55,676 bases of DNA from contig CAICTM010000629.1 of NCBI GenBank assembly GCA_903772945.1, positions 1 through 55,676 of the forward strand, in the 5' to 3' direction. Each line of letters begins with the position of its first letter. Position 1 is the first letter of the stretch. Positions 20,764 through 32,020 of this stretch are shown here, piece by piece. The notes below the pieces were generated by a model. That model did no database searches. It was given only the letters and a program-made list of their open reading frames with translations, and had not been told where the DNA came from. The position numbers were made by a program, and so were the translations under genes. Origin of the DNA: Seminavis robusta (taxonomy: Eukaryota > Bacillariophyta > Bacillariophyceae > Naviculales > Naviculaceae).

Positions 20764-23595
20764 CTACGAACTGTCATCACTGTCGTCGGAATCAGAATCC
20801 AAAAAGCTGCTCTTTTTCGCCGCGGCGGGTGGCGGGGCAGGGGCGGGTGCTTTCCTGGGTGGCGAATCTGAATCATCGCTATCAGAATCAAATAGGCTGC
20901 TTTTCTTTGCTGGAGGGGGTGCAGGAGCTGGTGGCGGTGGGGCCGGCGCAGGTGGCGGCGGAGCTGGAGCCGGTGGTGGAGGAGCAGGAGCTGGTGGAGG
21001 CGGAGCAGGAGCCGGTGGTGGAGGAGGAGCTGGTGCGGGGGCTGGTGGCGGAGGAGGAGCCGGTGCCGGTGCTGGCTCTGGAGAAGGCTCTCGGGGAGGT
21101 GGTGATGGCTCTCGCTCAGGTTCGTCATAGTCGTCTTCCTCGTCGTTGTCATCATCAGTGTTGTTCCCGCGATTGTTCATTTCAGCCTGGGCTGCCCTGT
21201 ATCTAGCAGCCGGATCGTTGCTTTGAGTAGTCGTCCCTGCAGTGGTAACAATAACCTCTTTTGCCATCTTTTTCCCAATCTTCTTTGCCTTGCGCATGTA
21301 TTCTGGAACGTCAGTATCTTCCTCTGGCTCGGATTTTTGGTTTGCGTTCTTCTTGCGAAACTTATTCCATGGTGGCTCCGGCCTACCGTCGTCACCTTTC
21401 AGATTTTTCATCCATCCAGGCATGTTCTTGCCCGCTTTCGGGCGCAGCTTTTGCATCCAGGGGGGTCTGCTGTCGCCGCCACTGTCACTGGCATCCTTCC
21501 CCCCTTTGAGCTTGAAATTTCGCTTTCTCTTGTTCTTCTTCTCGGCTAGTTTTCGCCTCTTCCACTCCTCCTGTGGCGATATCTGGACGAATCTTGTTTC
21601 TGGGGATGCGAACCGATTGACACTCTTTGACGATGATGAAATATCGGAGCGTTGGCCTTCATATTCGCTGTCATCGCTGTAATCGTCGTCGTCATCGTCT
21701 CGGCGACGGCGTCTGTCGTCTTCCAGGATTCTCTTGCGTTTCTGAATAAACTCCGGGACATTGGATTCTTCGGATTCCTCATCTTCATCGCCTTCGGCAT
21801 GATATCCCATGTCTTGATTGGAACTCTTTGGAGATGAGCTGCCAACAGAAGTTTTCTTTGACCGAGCAGATAGCACCTCGGCTGCCTCGAGCGCGATTTC
21901 CTTGGCATTCGCCACTTGCTCCACGAACGAAACCTGTGAAGCAGCGCTGGCATCTTTTTTGCCTTTGCTGGACCCACCTTTCATTGATCCACCAGCGGAT
22001 GGTTCGTTTGGTTCCTGCGTTGATCCACCAGCGGATGGTTCGTTTGGGCCCTCCGACTGCAAGTCCGTCGAAGGGGCTGTTTCCGAGGCGTACGACTTTG
22101 CCGTGGGCCCCTTTCGCCGAGATTTGGCCCTGCCCGTATTGGCTGTTGCTGCCGGTTCTTCCAACGGCGCTATTCCCTGCGCGAGTTGTGTGTCACTGAT
22201 AGGAGTTCCTCTGTAGTTTTCCAGTCGGTTTTCCAGATAGAGAATGTGCTCTTCTTGTCGCTTGGACGAATCGTGCAATTTCCAATTGAGGACGCTGGAT
22301 TCTCGCAGCTTAGTAACAATGATACGCATATCATTTTCCTTGGTTTCCAGTTGCTTTCGCAAGACATTGCACTCTTCGGCTAGCTTGGTTTCGCTTCCAG
22401 GATCGTTCTTCTTCTGCTTCTCCTTGCTTAGTTCCTCCTCCAGCGATCGAATCCTGTCGGCGTTTTGTGTAATTTCTGCCTGCAGTCTCGTCTCGTGAAG
22501 TGTGATGAATCTGCCAGCTGGCGTTTGATCTAGCTTCTGGCGTGCATCGGTCGCTTTGGGGCTCTCCAAAGGTTTGACTGCAGACAAGGGCCCTCGTGGA
22601 TGCGGTGGGACTTCCATGCCGCCCGTGCCCACCACTGGTTTAACAGATTGTTGTGTTGAGGCTTGCGATGACTTGGTGCTCGCGGCAATGGCGTTTCGTT
22701 TGGCAACTTCCGCCGCCACTAAGTTGCTCCGCTGGAAACTGGTCCTCGAGGGCCGGTACGGGCGCTTGTCGTCTTGGGTATCCTTGCCTATTTCATCCGT
22801 TTCCAACAGACCACTCTCCAGCATAAGTTTGTCCAAATCTACCATTCCCTTGAGATCAGTCGCACCTGCTGGAGTGCCTCCGGAAGGCACCACGGTGATT
22901 CTATTGGAGACGTATCCACCGCTGCCTCTGACAACGTTGTTTCTCCAGATCATGTAATAGAAGCTACGAATTCGCCTCAGAAAGACGACAGCTTCTTCCT
23001 CGCGAAAACGACTGGTTCTGAGCTCATGTTCCAGATTCTGTTTCTTCTTTTTGAATTTCTCACACTGCCGTACGGCTTTGTTGATTTTCTTCTTCATGCG
23101 ACGCATTTCCCTGCGAACATCTTCGGAGTGCTCCAAAGGATTCTCGTCTTCCTTGGCGTACTTCTCGAGTCTCTTGTTGGTATGCCTCAGATCAGTATTC
23201 TCGCCTTGCAATCGAAGTATCTCCTTCTTGGCATCAATTAGTTCCAGGGAGAGCTCCTGGATGCGCTTCTGTTGGATTTGATTGGCTGCTTGTAGGGACG
23301 GATCAGGGGGAGACCCCCCTGTTCCTTTTGCCGTTGGCTGATCTTCTTGCGGCTGCATGGGCGGTTCTAGTTGATTCGCAGCTCGACCGTGCTGCTGATG
23401 CTCACGTAACACGGCCAATTCGGAACGTAACTCCCGAACCATCGCCTCAGAGTTATCCCGGCTATCCTTTAGCTGAGCCAGGAGGGATTTCAGTTGCATC
23501 AGTTGACTCATGCTGACCCAGGTACTTCCCTCTTCTCCACTTTTCTCCACCTCCATCGTGGGAACCGTGTCGGTATCAGTATCAGCTGCTACCAT
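20764..23595 (-). CDS. Coiled-coil, low-complexity protein with PPW-type motifs, 943 aa
   Basis: A single exon. Coiled coils are predicted at about residues 30-70, 105-215 and 365-470, with a Lys/Arg-dense patch at about 160-195. The middle is Ser/Ala/Gly-rich with a duplicated NEPSAGGS unit. A charged region at about 590-660 has Arg and Asp runs. Residues about 680-760 hold spaced motifs of one pattern: PPWMQKL, MPGWMKNL, PPWNKF and VPEYMRK, with a related VPEFIQK at about 615. A long Pro/Ala tract (about 840-900) is followed by two near-identical boxes, KKSSLFDSDSDDSD and KKSSFLDSDSDDSD, at the C-terminus. This suggests a scaffold or nuclear/cytoskeletal organiser with repeated linear peptide motifs; no known domain is recognised. 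The start codon follows GAAAAG. Confidence 0.85.
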   Translation of the reverse strand: MVAADTDTDTVPTMEVEKSGEEGSTWVSMSQLMQLKSLLAQLKDSRDNSEAMVRELRSELAVLREHQQHGRAANQLEPPMQPQEDQPTAKGTGGSPPDPSLQAANQIQQKRIQELSLELIDAKKEILRLQGENTDLRHTNKRLEKYAKEDENPLEHSEDVRREMRRMKKKINKAVRQCEKFKKKKQNLEHELRTSRFREEEAVVFLRRIRSFYYMIWRNNVVRGSGGYVSNRITVVPSGGTPAGATDLKGMVDLDKLMLESGLLETDEIGKDTQDDKRPYRPSRTSFQRSNLVAAEVAKRNAIAASTKSSQASTQQSVKPVVGTGGMEVPPHPRGPLSAVKPLESPKATDARQKLDQTPAGRFITLHETRLQAEITQNADRIRSLEEELSKEKQKKNDPGSETKLAEECNVLRKQLETKENDMRIIVTKLRESSVLNWKLHDSSKRQEEHILYLENRLENYRGTPISDTQLAQGIAPLEEPAATANTGRAKSRRKGPTAKSYASETAPSTDLQSEGPNEPSAGGSTQEPNEPSAGGSMKGGSSKGKKDASAASQVSFVEQVANAKEIALEAAEVLSARSKKTSVGSSSPKSSNQDMGYHAEGDEDEESEESNVPEFIQKRKRILEDDRRRRRDDDDDDYSDDSEYEGQRSDISSSSKSVNRFASPETRFVQISPQEEWKRRKLAEKKNKRKRNFKLKGGKDASDSGGDSRPPWMQKLRPKAGKNMPGWMKNLKGDDGRPEPPWNKFRKKNANQKSEPEEDTDVPEYMRKAKKIGKKMAKEVIVTTAGTTTQSNDPAARYRAAQAEMNNRGNNTDDDNDEEDDYDEPEREPSPPPREPSPEPAPAPAPPPPPAPAPAPPPPPAPAPPPPAPAPPPPAPAPPPPAPAPPPPAPAPPPAKKSSLFDSDSDDSDSPPRKAPAPAPPPAAAKKSSFLDSDSDDSDDSS

Positions 23596-24467
23596 CTTTT
23601 CCTTGTTGTGTTGCTACCCTGGCGGCAGCAATCACTGAAAAATGTGCTTCAAGATTGAGGCCCTGGAAGATGCGCCTTGGGAACTTGAATGAGAAAAGAG
23701 CTAGGTCAAGATCTTCTAATCGATGGAGACGATTTACTGGTGGTTATAAAATGTTAAAAGGGAGGCAATCAAGAGGAGCAGGATGCCATGGTTGCCTTGG
23801 AAGAGTGAGCGAGAGTCTGCCCCAAAAGAGACACCGCTTGAAAAATAATGAGAAAGGACAAATCTGTCGTGCCTCTCGCGAAATTTGCCTGCACCCAACC
23901 AATTTCATTAGAGATAGCGTTTATTTCACAAACGCTAGTGAAGCTGGTATGGTACCGGCACATGCATCCGCACCGTACCGGTACCGGTGGGGAGCTGGCT
24001 AGCTGGGCGCTTCAAGTTATTGTTGTCTCTGCTGATGGCCGCCTTGGCTCTATGAAGCTCAGGCACACACCAAACATCTCTCCTCTGGTGGTCTATCCAC
24101 ACCAAGGTGTGAATTTCAACAGCACATCGGTCCGGTATCTTAATCTTAATCTTCGAGGCAACCGGTATCCCAAGGTCGTGTTTCGATCGAAATTGTGAGA
24201 ACTGCTTGATCCCGCGAATGTCGGCCGACTCGACTCCCTCTCTAAATGTATAGTACCTGGTAGTAAGTCTGTGAATACCGTATGAGTAACGGTGCGTCTA
24301 CCTCAAAGGTTCGAGAAAAACCGTACTGGTACTCAGTTTTTGAGTACTAGTAACTGTACATAATTCCGGGCTTTGGTGAACAGGCACGATCCAATAATTA
24401 ACATTCGTTGGGAAGGATTTAATACCTTCAACTCACCTTGTGTACGTACTAGCTACAGTACAGCAGC
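23596..24467. promoter_or_regulatory. Upstream region of the 943-aa gene
   Basis: No convincing gene. ACCGGTACCGGT occurs at 23,977-23,988, about 380 bp upstream of the start codon, the same 12-mer as upstream of the 699-aa gene. The region ends at the left terminal repeat of the transposon block. Confidence 0.4.
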
Positions 24468-24534
24468 GACAGGGGGTCAACAGCACCACAATGTAGCAGG
24501 CCCACCCACTTCTGCATAAAAATTTAGTCTGTTG

Positions 24535-25213
24535 AGAAATTTTTTTAAGCTAGAAGTTAAAAGGATGGGCCCCCGCAAGGGGGCTTAGAAGTTTAAAGAT
24601 TGGGCCCTTGAGGCCCAACCACCAAGCTAGCTAATCGGAGTGGAACACATGGCCTTCTGGTTGGCCCTCAAAGCACTGCAGCAGAACCTCTTTCATCTCT
24701 GGCTTTGTCTTTTTGATGGACTTTCCCAGGACCCTGGCCCAATTCTTCATGTCTGTGAAGCTTGTGGAGGAGTCCAACAGCTTGGCTTTGGTCAGACCGC
24801 CTTGCTTCGAAGCAGCCTTTCTCTTTCCAGTGGCATGTTGATTGATGGCGGCCATCTGAACCAGCATAACCCCTGTCTGAGCAAAGCTTTGGCATGCTGG
24901 GGCCTCAACCTACCCCTGAGCCCAGCGTTGCCCCATCATGTTGAAGTGCATTCGATCGAATGATTCGGCAGCGAGCTCGGCAACGTTGTCCGAGTTGGCG
25001 GCGCTACCATAGGGTTCGATTGCATGCCTGACTGAGTTATGGAAGACTTCTTCTTGCTTTGTACTCAGTTTTTTTGAAAAATCCAACCACTGGTTGACCA
25101 CACTGACTCGCACTCATCGTCGTCCTTGGATTGCACGCTCTTGCTTACTCGCACTCATCGTCGTCCTTGGATTGCGTTGAATACCTCTGCGGCTATCCTT
25201 GGCTTGCGATACC
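24535..25213. repeat. Direct repeat A, copy 1
   Basis: Matches 30,251-30,920 in the same orientation with scattered indels. It contains a 29-bp tandem duplication (25,109-25,170, each unit starting ACTCGCACTCATCGTCGTCC), also present in copy 2. The two copies flank the gypsy element. Confidence 0.85.
24631..25113 (-). pseudogene. Transposon-encoded protein fragment, unknown family (repeat A copy 1)
   Basis: Two minus-strand pieces in different frames (25,113-24,910 and 24,867-24,631) read as one protein of about 150 residues with a frameshift. It is helical and Lys-rich, with the phrases NQWLDFSKKLSTKQ and MKNWARVLGKSIKKTKPEM. The same protein is recognisable, more damaged, in copy 2. I recognise no domain. 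It probably belongs to the outer inverted-repeat-bounded element. Confidence 0.45.
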
Positions 25214-25575
25214 TCTGCGGTAGGATGGCGTTGAATACCTCTGCGGCTATACGAGTACAGCTTCCTCGGATTGCGATGAAAGCGGCTATATCCTCGGCGT
25301 GCGGTAAGTACCTCTATGGCTACTATTACGGATGGGATGACCTCGGTTATACTGTCTTGCTTCACTATCTTGCTCAAATTCGAAATCCTCTGGACCGTTG
25401 GTAATCCTCTGGATGCATGCTCTGTCGGTCTTTCGAAAACAACACGAAAACAACACGAAAACAACACCACGAGAGACTGATCGAGCTGACACAGAGAAAT
25501 CCCAAATGGAGATCGATCACCGCTGACACAGAGAAATCCAATGCGAAACACGACCGAAATGGCGAAACACGACTG
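25214..25575. repeat. Short imperfect tandem repeats next to the gypsy element
   Basis: Variants of a TACCTCTGCGGCTAT-type unit recur between about 25,185 and 25,320. GAAAACAACAC repeats three times at about 25,436-25,470, and GCTGACACAGAGAAATCC occurs twice (about 25,485 and 25,522). No gene is seen. Confidence 0.6.
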
Positions 25576-25998
25576 TGCACTACGCTAAAAGCTAGTGTAA
25601 AGATCTTTCGAGTGTTTTGAGTTTGAGAGAATGAAAGTTATGAGAGAGATTAGAAAGCTATGAAAACTAATCAACGAGAAGAGATCATCATCAAGGATCG
25701 TAGATCTGGCTTCCCGCGGGAGACTATAAGTGTGATAGAGTAGGTTGTAGTAGTAATCCTACGTCTCTCCAGATCCAAAACGGAACGCGTGGAGGTTTGT
25801 CTAGCCTGGATCTAGTAGCGTGGAAGTACTCCACGCTGGCTAAATATTCTAGAGCGATGTTTCATCATCAACCTAGTATGACTAGCGCGGTCATTGAGAA
25901 CCCTGTCTCAAATGACTATTCACGAGAGACTCGTCATGAGTCGAACTCAAACCCTGTCTAGGATCGAGTCGCGAATAAGGCTAAGAGCCGTGTATGCA
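25576..25998 (-). repeat. 3' LTR of the gypsy element, 423 bp
   Basis: Directly repeated at 29,696-30,112 with small indels. Ends TGCAC...ATGCA. Confidence 0.9.
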
Positions 25999-26339
25999 TT
26001 CGCCCCCTGACAAGGGTCACAGAAGGCGCGACAGCAGTCGGACAAGGAAAACATATGATTTAAAGTGCGGGGCACTCTCATGAGATTTGGATGTAGACAT
26101 GTGCGTCGCACGATGGCAATCCTACAAGGGGATCAGGCCTTGTATGGGTGTATATACTTATGTTCCAAGTCTGGTAGACTGTGCCGCGTTGGCGGTAGCA
26201 TGTTGGAGCCGTACAGTGCCATTGTCATTGACTCGGTCTATAGTGTAAGGACCTTTGTACTTTGGCTGACCGTACTTGCGGTGCTGATACTGTTGAACTC
26301 ACAGTATCGTTGACATTGTATTGATGAGGGACACGCGTT

Positions 26340-29160
26340 GCGTTTTCCCTATCGTTGTTTTGTTGGATTAGTCGTTGGCGACGTTCCTTAATGTACTTCC
26401 AGTTGGCTTCGAACCGGACGTTGTAATCGCGTCACGATTGAACCGCTGTGCGGGCGTTGCAGCAAGTGGTATGAATCGTGGCATTCATTGAAAAGCGAAC
26501 CGCCGTGAGGACTCCATCCCAGGATCCATTCACGAGGTCGTCTTGGCACTTGAGTTTTTGAACAGCGATCAAGTTGCGTATGTTTTGATGAGCACGCTCG
26601 ACCTAGAGTTGGCTTGAGGGTTACGCGTGGTGATGAACTGCGACGAAGTCCATATTCATCCGGAGGTCTTTCGCTCTGCGCGGAACTCGCTCTCTATCCA
26701 TGATAACTCAGCAGGCCATGGATACCAAGTAAGCCACGTTTGTTCTAGGACGATGGCTACTTCGTCTGCTGCTTTGGAGCGATCTCTGCAATCTCGAACC
26801 ATCCGGTTACGGGATCAATCATTGTCAAGCAATGAAGTGTGCAGGAATTCTTTTTCTTGGATCCCCAACGTTGTAAGGCCTATCAGGTCAATACATAGTC
26901 TTTCCCAAGGATCTCCCGCAAGTCTTTGGAGGCATCAATCCCAGCTACGCGTCTTGGGTTTGTTCATCTGGCAGCTTTGGCAACGCTGACATACGGCCTG
27001 CACAGTCTTGCGCAGTCCTTCCAGGTGTAGTGTTGGCTGATGGTTAGTTCTGTGCGAGTCTTGCCAGGATGCATCAGCACACCATGGTACCATTCAACAG
27101 CTTCTTCTGCATAGTTTTAGGTACGACGATTCTTATCGCCTTAACTACTAAGTCGTAAGACTTATCCCCTCTGGGGAAAGATTGCTTCTTGTAGTCGTTT
27201 GGCTTGTCCTTGAGGAGTTTCTTGATATGGTTGTCGTCTTTCTGACGATGTTCGATCTCGGGAACGAGAGAGGGAACTCGCTAGGGAAGTCTCTTCGTCT
27301 GCAGCCATGAGTTCGCGATCTCGCTGGCGTCCATTTCTGTTCTGAAGAACCGTCGTTGTTGGAGATGTTAAGTCTCGACAACGCATCAGCGACGATGTTC
27401 TGTTCGCCCTTGATGTACCGTAGTTCAGGGCCGTATTCTTCCAGAATAAGGCGCCATCCTTACGCGATCGGTATTGAAGTTCTGACATGTAAGATTCTTG
27501 TGTGTCCGTATGTACAACGATCTTCTGTCTAGAAGAATGTTAGGAACTCTTTCAGAGTTTCTACGATACTGAGAAGTTCCTTCTCGGTAACTGTGTAACG
27601 TGTCTGAGCAGGGTTGAGCTTCCTGCTGTAGAACGCGATGGTTTTCCCTTCTGGAAATTACCGCACCAGTTGAGTATCACTCGCATCCGTGTGGATAACG
27701 AATGTATCTTTGAAGTCAGGGTAGGCGAGCAAGTTTTCTTTGCTGATGATTTCTTCATCTGGCTAAAGGCCTTGTCGTGTTCGGCTTCCCATTTCCACTT
27801 CGTTGTTTTGGAAGTCAACGAAACGAGTGGGCCAGTACTGTGATCGTCTAATCCACATGTCTCGAAGTAGTTCACTATCCAATGAATCTACGGAGTTCCT
27901 TCCTGTTGGTAGGAGGAGCGATATTCTTAATCGCGTCTATTTTTTTGTTATGAGTTGGATCCCTTCTCGAGTGATCCAGTAACCTAGGTACTCAAGTTCT
28001 CCTCTTGCGAAGAAGGACTTGGTAGCATTGATCTTAGTCGGCTTCTGAAGCCTTCGGAGAACTTCATCCAACTTTTCAACGTGATCTGCAGATCGCCGTT
28101 AGTTAGGATGAGTAGATCATCAATGTATGCACGGACGTATTCTAGGTCGTGCATTAGTGTTCCCATCTTCTCTTGAAGATGTCGGGACTATTACATAGGC
28201 CCATTGCCAACCTCTGGTACTCGTATTTCCCCACGGGAGACGATGGTACAGGTTGCTTCGATTGAGGTACAGCTCGATGTGTAGTATCCCATGTTCAGGT
28301 CTAGACTAGTAGCGTACTTGAATCCGTCTAGATTCAAGAGCATGTCCTGTATTTTTGGGATAGGATAAGGTTCCGCTTAATCCTTTTGTTCAGTTCCCGG
28401 AAACCAGAGATGAATCGTACAGATCCGTCTTCTTGGGAATGATGAAGTTGGTGCCGCCACTCGGAACGGTTTACCTTCTTGAGTACTCCTGCCTCGCAGA
28501 GACGTTCAACCTCCATCTTAAGAGTGTTGGTATGGACCCGTGGAATAGGGTAAGCCCTTGCATGATAGGGTTTAGCATCAGGGAGAAGTTCTACTTCGTA
28601 GTCGTCCATCTGCCACTTTCCAAAGTCCATCGAATAGGTCAGAGTACTTCGTCAGTAAGGATGAAGCTGTTCTTCTCTTCCGTGTTTAACTGATCTTGAC
28701 TTGGCAAACCTGCCTTAAGTCAGCTTGTTCGTATTCGCATCAAGAATCTCTTGAGAGATCTGCACTGTTCATACAGGGCAGGATCAGGAATGAAAAAGTT
28801 TTCTTCTTCATTGGTTCGCTCCTTTCATAGGAATAGATGCGCCGTCCCATTCCACTGACATGGTAGTGAAATCGAACTTGAAACCTAAGTCAGAGAGAAT
28901 GTCTCGACCTATGATCATGTCATACGCCCCAAGCTCTTGGTGACGTGTAAGTCCACTCGATAATTCTATCTTCGTGGAATTCAGGAATCATGAATGCACC
29001 TTTGCACTTCGTGCTGTTGTTTAATTCTCCTGCAGGGGTATCCACATCGTTTGGACGCCCCCAAGATCCTTCATGCGTAATTTCTTAGCATGAGTATTGA
29101 GCAATCAAGTTCCAGATGCTCCTGTATCCAGTAAGCAACGGAGTGTAACGGGTTTTGGTT
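26340..29160 (-). pseudogene. Gypsy polyprotein remnants (PR-RT-RH-IN)
   Basis: Retropepsin motif LLDTGAS at about 29,115-29,145, followed by a MIIGRDIL-type segment. RT begins near 28,630 (YPIPRVHTNTLKMEVERL) and has the catalytic YIDD at 28,116-28,127. RNase H pieces lie at about 27,560-27,880. Integrase fragments lie at about 26,360-27,080. Every domain is cut by frameshifts, so no protein could be made as the sequence stands. Between 29,160 and 29,695 the gag region is too decayed to read. Confidence 0.85.
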
Positions 29161-29695
29161 TCCCTTTTCTCGCTTGTTAAACTAACATAAACGATGGGTT
29201 TGAGGTCTCTTGTCTTGCGAGTTTACGAGGTGGTTGGCACACGGACGAGGTTAACGATGCTAAATAGATCATAAGAGTCTAGTTTGAGCAGCTTCTAGGC
29301 AATCATCTAATTTGCCGTAGAGTTATCAGTTGCAAACAATTCTTGTTTTAGTTAGTGAGATATCTTCAATCACTTGTTATGGAAAATCGGAACAGGTTCC
29401 GTTGAGTCATCATCCTGGCCTAATCCTCAGATAGAGATCTCCATCAAGTGATTGAAATTGATAGAGGAGTTGTCCTCATTGTCAGAGTTTTCTGATTTGC
29501 GCTTGGCAACATGGTTGCGAAGTTTGCAAGGTGTTGTACGAGTATCGTCGATCTCTTTCTTCTCATTGTCGACGAAGGAAGATGGGTTTGTCACGCAACT
29601 GTTCTCGAAGTTGCGGAACGCATGCTTCCTTGAGCCATCTTCATGGTGAAGGAATAGGTTGAGGGTAGCTGAAAGCTATTGTGTTGTTTAACAAA

Positions 29696-30112
29696 TGCAC
29701 TACGCTAAAACTAGTGTAAAAGATCTTTCGAGTGTTTGAGTTTGAGAGAATGAAAATTATGAGAGAGATTAGAAAGCTATGAAAACTAATCAACGAGAGA
29801 GATCATCATCAAGGAATCGTAGATCTGGCTTCCCGGGAGCTATAAAGTGTGATAGAGTAGGTTGTAGTAGTAATCCTACGTCTCTCCACGACCCAAAACG
29901 GAACGCGTGGAAGGTTTGTCTAGCCTGGATCTAGTAGCGTGGAAGTACTAACGCTGGCTAAATATCTAGAGCGATGTTTCATCATCAACCTAGTATGACT
30001 AGGCGGTCATTGAGAACCTGTCTCAATGACTATTCCAGAGAGACTCGGTCATGAGTCGAACTCAACCCTATCTAGGATCGAGTCGCGAATAAGCTAAGAG
30101 CCGTGTATTGCA
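29696..30112 (-). repeat. 5' LTR of the gypsy element, 417 bp
   Basis: Direct copy of 25,576-25,998, followed outward by ACTG, which matches the 4 bases preceding the left LTR. Confidence 0.9.
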
Positions 30113-30250
30113 ACTGACGTCAGCCGAAAAGATCAAACCTGATTGGCTAATCTCCTCTAAGGCTCTACAGCGGAGGCCGATGTCGCACGACGGTCCCGCT
30201 GTCCTTTCTGTAACCAATCCTGTTTACTTCTGTAATCGACAATACCGGTT

Positions 30251-30920
30251 AGAAAATTTTTTTAAGACTAGAATTATAAAGGTGGCCACCGCAGGGGGCT
30301 TAGAAGTTTAAAGATTTGGGCCTTGAGGCCCAACCCAGCTAGCTATCGGGGACACATGGACATCTGGCTTGCACCTCAAGCACTGAGCAGACTCTTTCAT
30401 CTCTGGCTTTGTCTTTTTGATGGACTTTCCCAGGACCCTGTCCCAATTCTTCATGTCTGTGAAGCTTGTGGAGGAGTCCAACAGCTTGGCTTTGTCAGAC
30501 CCCTTGCGTTCTGAAGCAGCCTTTCTGCTTATCCAGTGGCCTGTTGATTGATGGCGGCCATCTGAACCAGCATACCCCTGTCTGAGCAAAGCTCTTGCAT
30601 GCTGGGCCTCAGCCTACCACTGAGACCAGCGTTGCCCTGCGCAATCATGTTGATGTGCATTGATCGAATGATTGGTCAGCGAGCTTGGCAACGTTGTCCG
30701 TGTTGGCGGCGCTACAATAGTGTCGATTTCGCTGCCTGACTGAGTTATCAGAAGACTTCTTTCTGCTTTGTACTCAGTTTTTTTGAAGGATCCAACCACT
30801 GGTTGACCACACTGACTCGCACTCATCGTCGTCCTTGGATGACGCGCTCTTGCTTACTCGCACTCAGTCGTCTCCTTGGATTGCGTTGAATTCCTCGCGG
30901 CATCCTTGCTTGCGATAACT
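30251..30920. repeat. Direct repeat A, copy 2
   Basis: Same orientation as 24,535-25,213, more gapped. Confidence 0.85.
30308..30826 (-). pseudogene. Transposon-encoded protein fragment (repeat A copy 2)
   Basis: The damaged duplicate of the protein at 24,631-25,113. It shares MKNWDRVLGKSIKKTKPEM and LDSSTSFTD but has several extra frame breaks. Confidence 0.4.
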
Positions 30921-30949
30921 ACCCAGTTGAGGCTCCAGATGAACAGTTA

Positions 30950-31604
30950 TGGCCCAGATTGTTCTCACTGTCCCTTATGGGGAGATAGATAGATACCTCC
31001 TAAGCCAAAGAGCTGTGATGCAAGTATGGGGAGACCAAGGGAGATCCCAATCACACGGTCCAATAGGACCAATCCAAATGCACCCCTTTCTTCCCTGAAC
31101 ACAGACTGGAGTTTTGATCACAGAGCCCATGTTGATGCGCCTCCCAATGTGCCAGCTGGTGCTCAGCAATGGACACCTTGATGTATTCCAAGGGTTGGTA
31201 AACCCCTGAGGTAAGCAACCAAGTCCACACTGAGCAGTCAGATGCTCCCAGTTCATGGAAGTATCGAGGGAAGCCCCATGATGTGCAAGCTTGTTGCACC
31301 CATCCAGACTCCAATTGGTGGGGAGCGATGGATTATGCCATAGCAGCCATAGTATTGGGTGCGGCGCAGCTGTTCTGGCTCAGTCTGCTGGAAAGATCGC
31401 TGCTGCATCTGTACACTCTTTAGTACATTGAGCTGTGTCACCATCAGACAAGATAGGAACAGAGTGTAGAGGACAATAGAGTTCCTCTTGCAAGGAAGGA
31501 TGATGAAGTTTCCTCAGCCATGACCTATCTAGAAAGATATGCTTGGTATATACCAGCCAAAGAGATGCATGGATCTTATCCTGCATGGCTGGATGGAGTT
31601 TCAC
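30950..31604 (-). pseudogene. Possible transposase relic
   Basis: Minus-strand pieces read from 31,604 (helical, Leu/His-rich) into LSDGDTAQ (about 31,440) and then, in two shifting frames, Trp/Cys/His-rich sequence to about 30,975. An SDGD motif followed by Cys and Trp-His residues is reminiscent of DDE transposases of the MULE type, but the match is weak and the frames are broken. It lies inside the outer inverted-repeat-bounded element, next to its right end, which is where such a gene would be expected. Family assignment is inference only. Confidence 0.3.
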
Positions 31605-32020
31605 TCAAAATCAGAGTTTGTGTTTCATGTTATAGTTAAAGTAAAGAAGTAATGAAGAAGTTAGTTGACCGAGAAACAGACTCCAACAGCACAAGTAGAG
31701 CTCTGCAGTAGGCAGGATCCTGTATGGCCAGTGGCAGGGTATTGAGCAATAGACTGTTCAATCATTGCTCCACAGTTGATTGAATAGCATTTGCTGCCAG
31801 CCTTGGGCTGGCCTTTCCAGCGCCAGTGGAGGGAGTCTCCACCAAACAGGGCTTCCTATCCCAGCTCTTTGTGCACCTACCACTGAGTCCCTATTCATAG
31901 ACAAGAGAGGTGCAACAACAGGCACAACAACTCACTGTTTGCTGTTTGAGTGACAGAGGACTTCGTGTTTTTATTCTTTTCCTTGATTGTATCATAGCAA
32001 CACGAAGACTAAACTGGCTA
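31605..32020. other. Inner flank of the right terminal repeat
   Basis: No gene is seen. A CCAGCCTTGGGCTGG inverted motif occurs near 31,798. The stretch ends at the right terminal inverted repeat. Confidence 0.4.

Larger units (their letters stand above)
25576..30112 (-). mobile_element. Ty3/gypsy LTR retrotransposon, full-length but decayed
   Basis: 4.5 kb with two LTRs (25,576-25,998 and 29,696-30,112), both TGCA...TGCA, flanked on both outer sides by the 4-bp sequence ACTG as a target duplication. The coding strand is minus: protease, then reverse transcriptase, RNase H and integrase in that order, which is the gypsy order. A purine-rich tract (AGGGGGCGAA on the minus strand) abuts the 3' LTR. 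It is nested between the two copies of repeat A. Confidence 0.9.

Noticed and set aside
20673..21155. His/Arg/Leu-rich 160-codon frame
   Set aside because: It is the shifted-frame reading of the Pro/Ala tract of the 943-aa gene; the repeat composition alone keeps it open.
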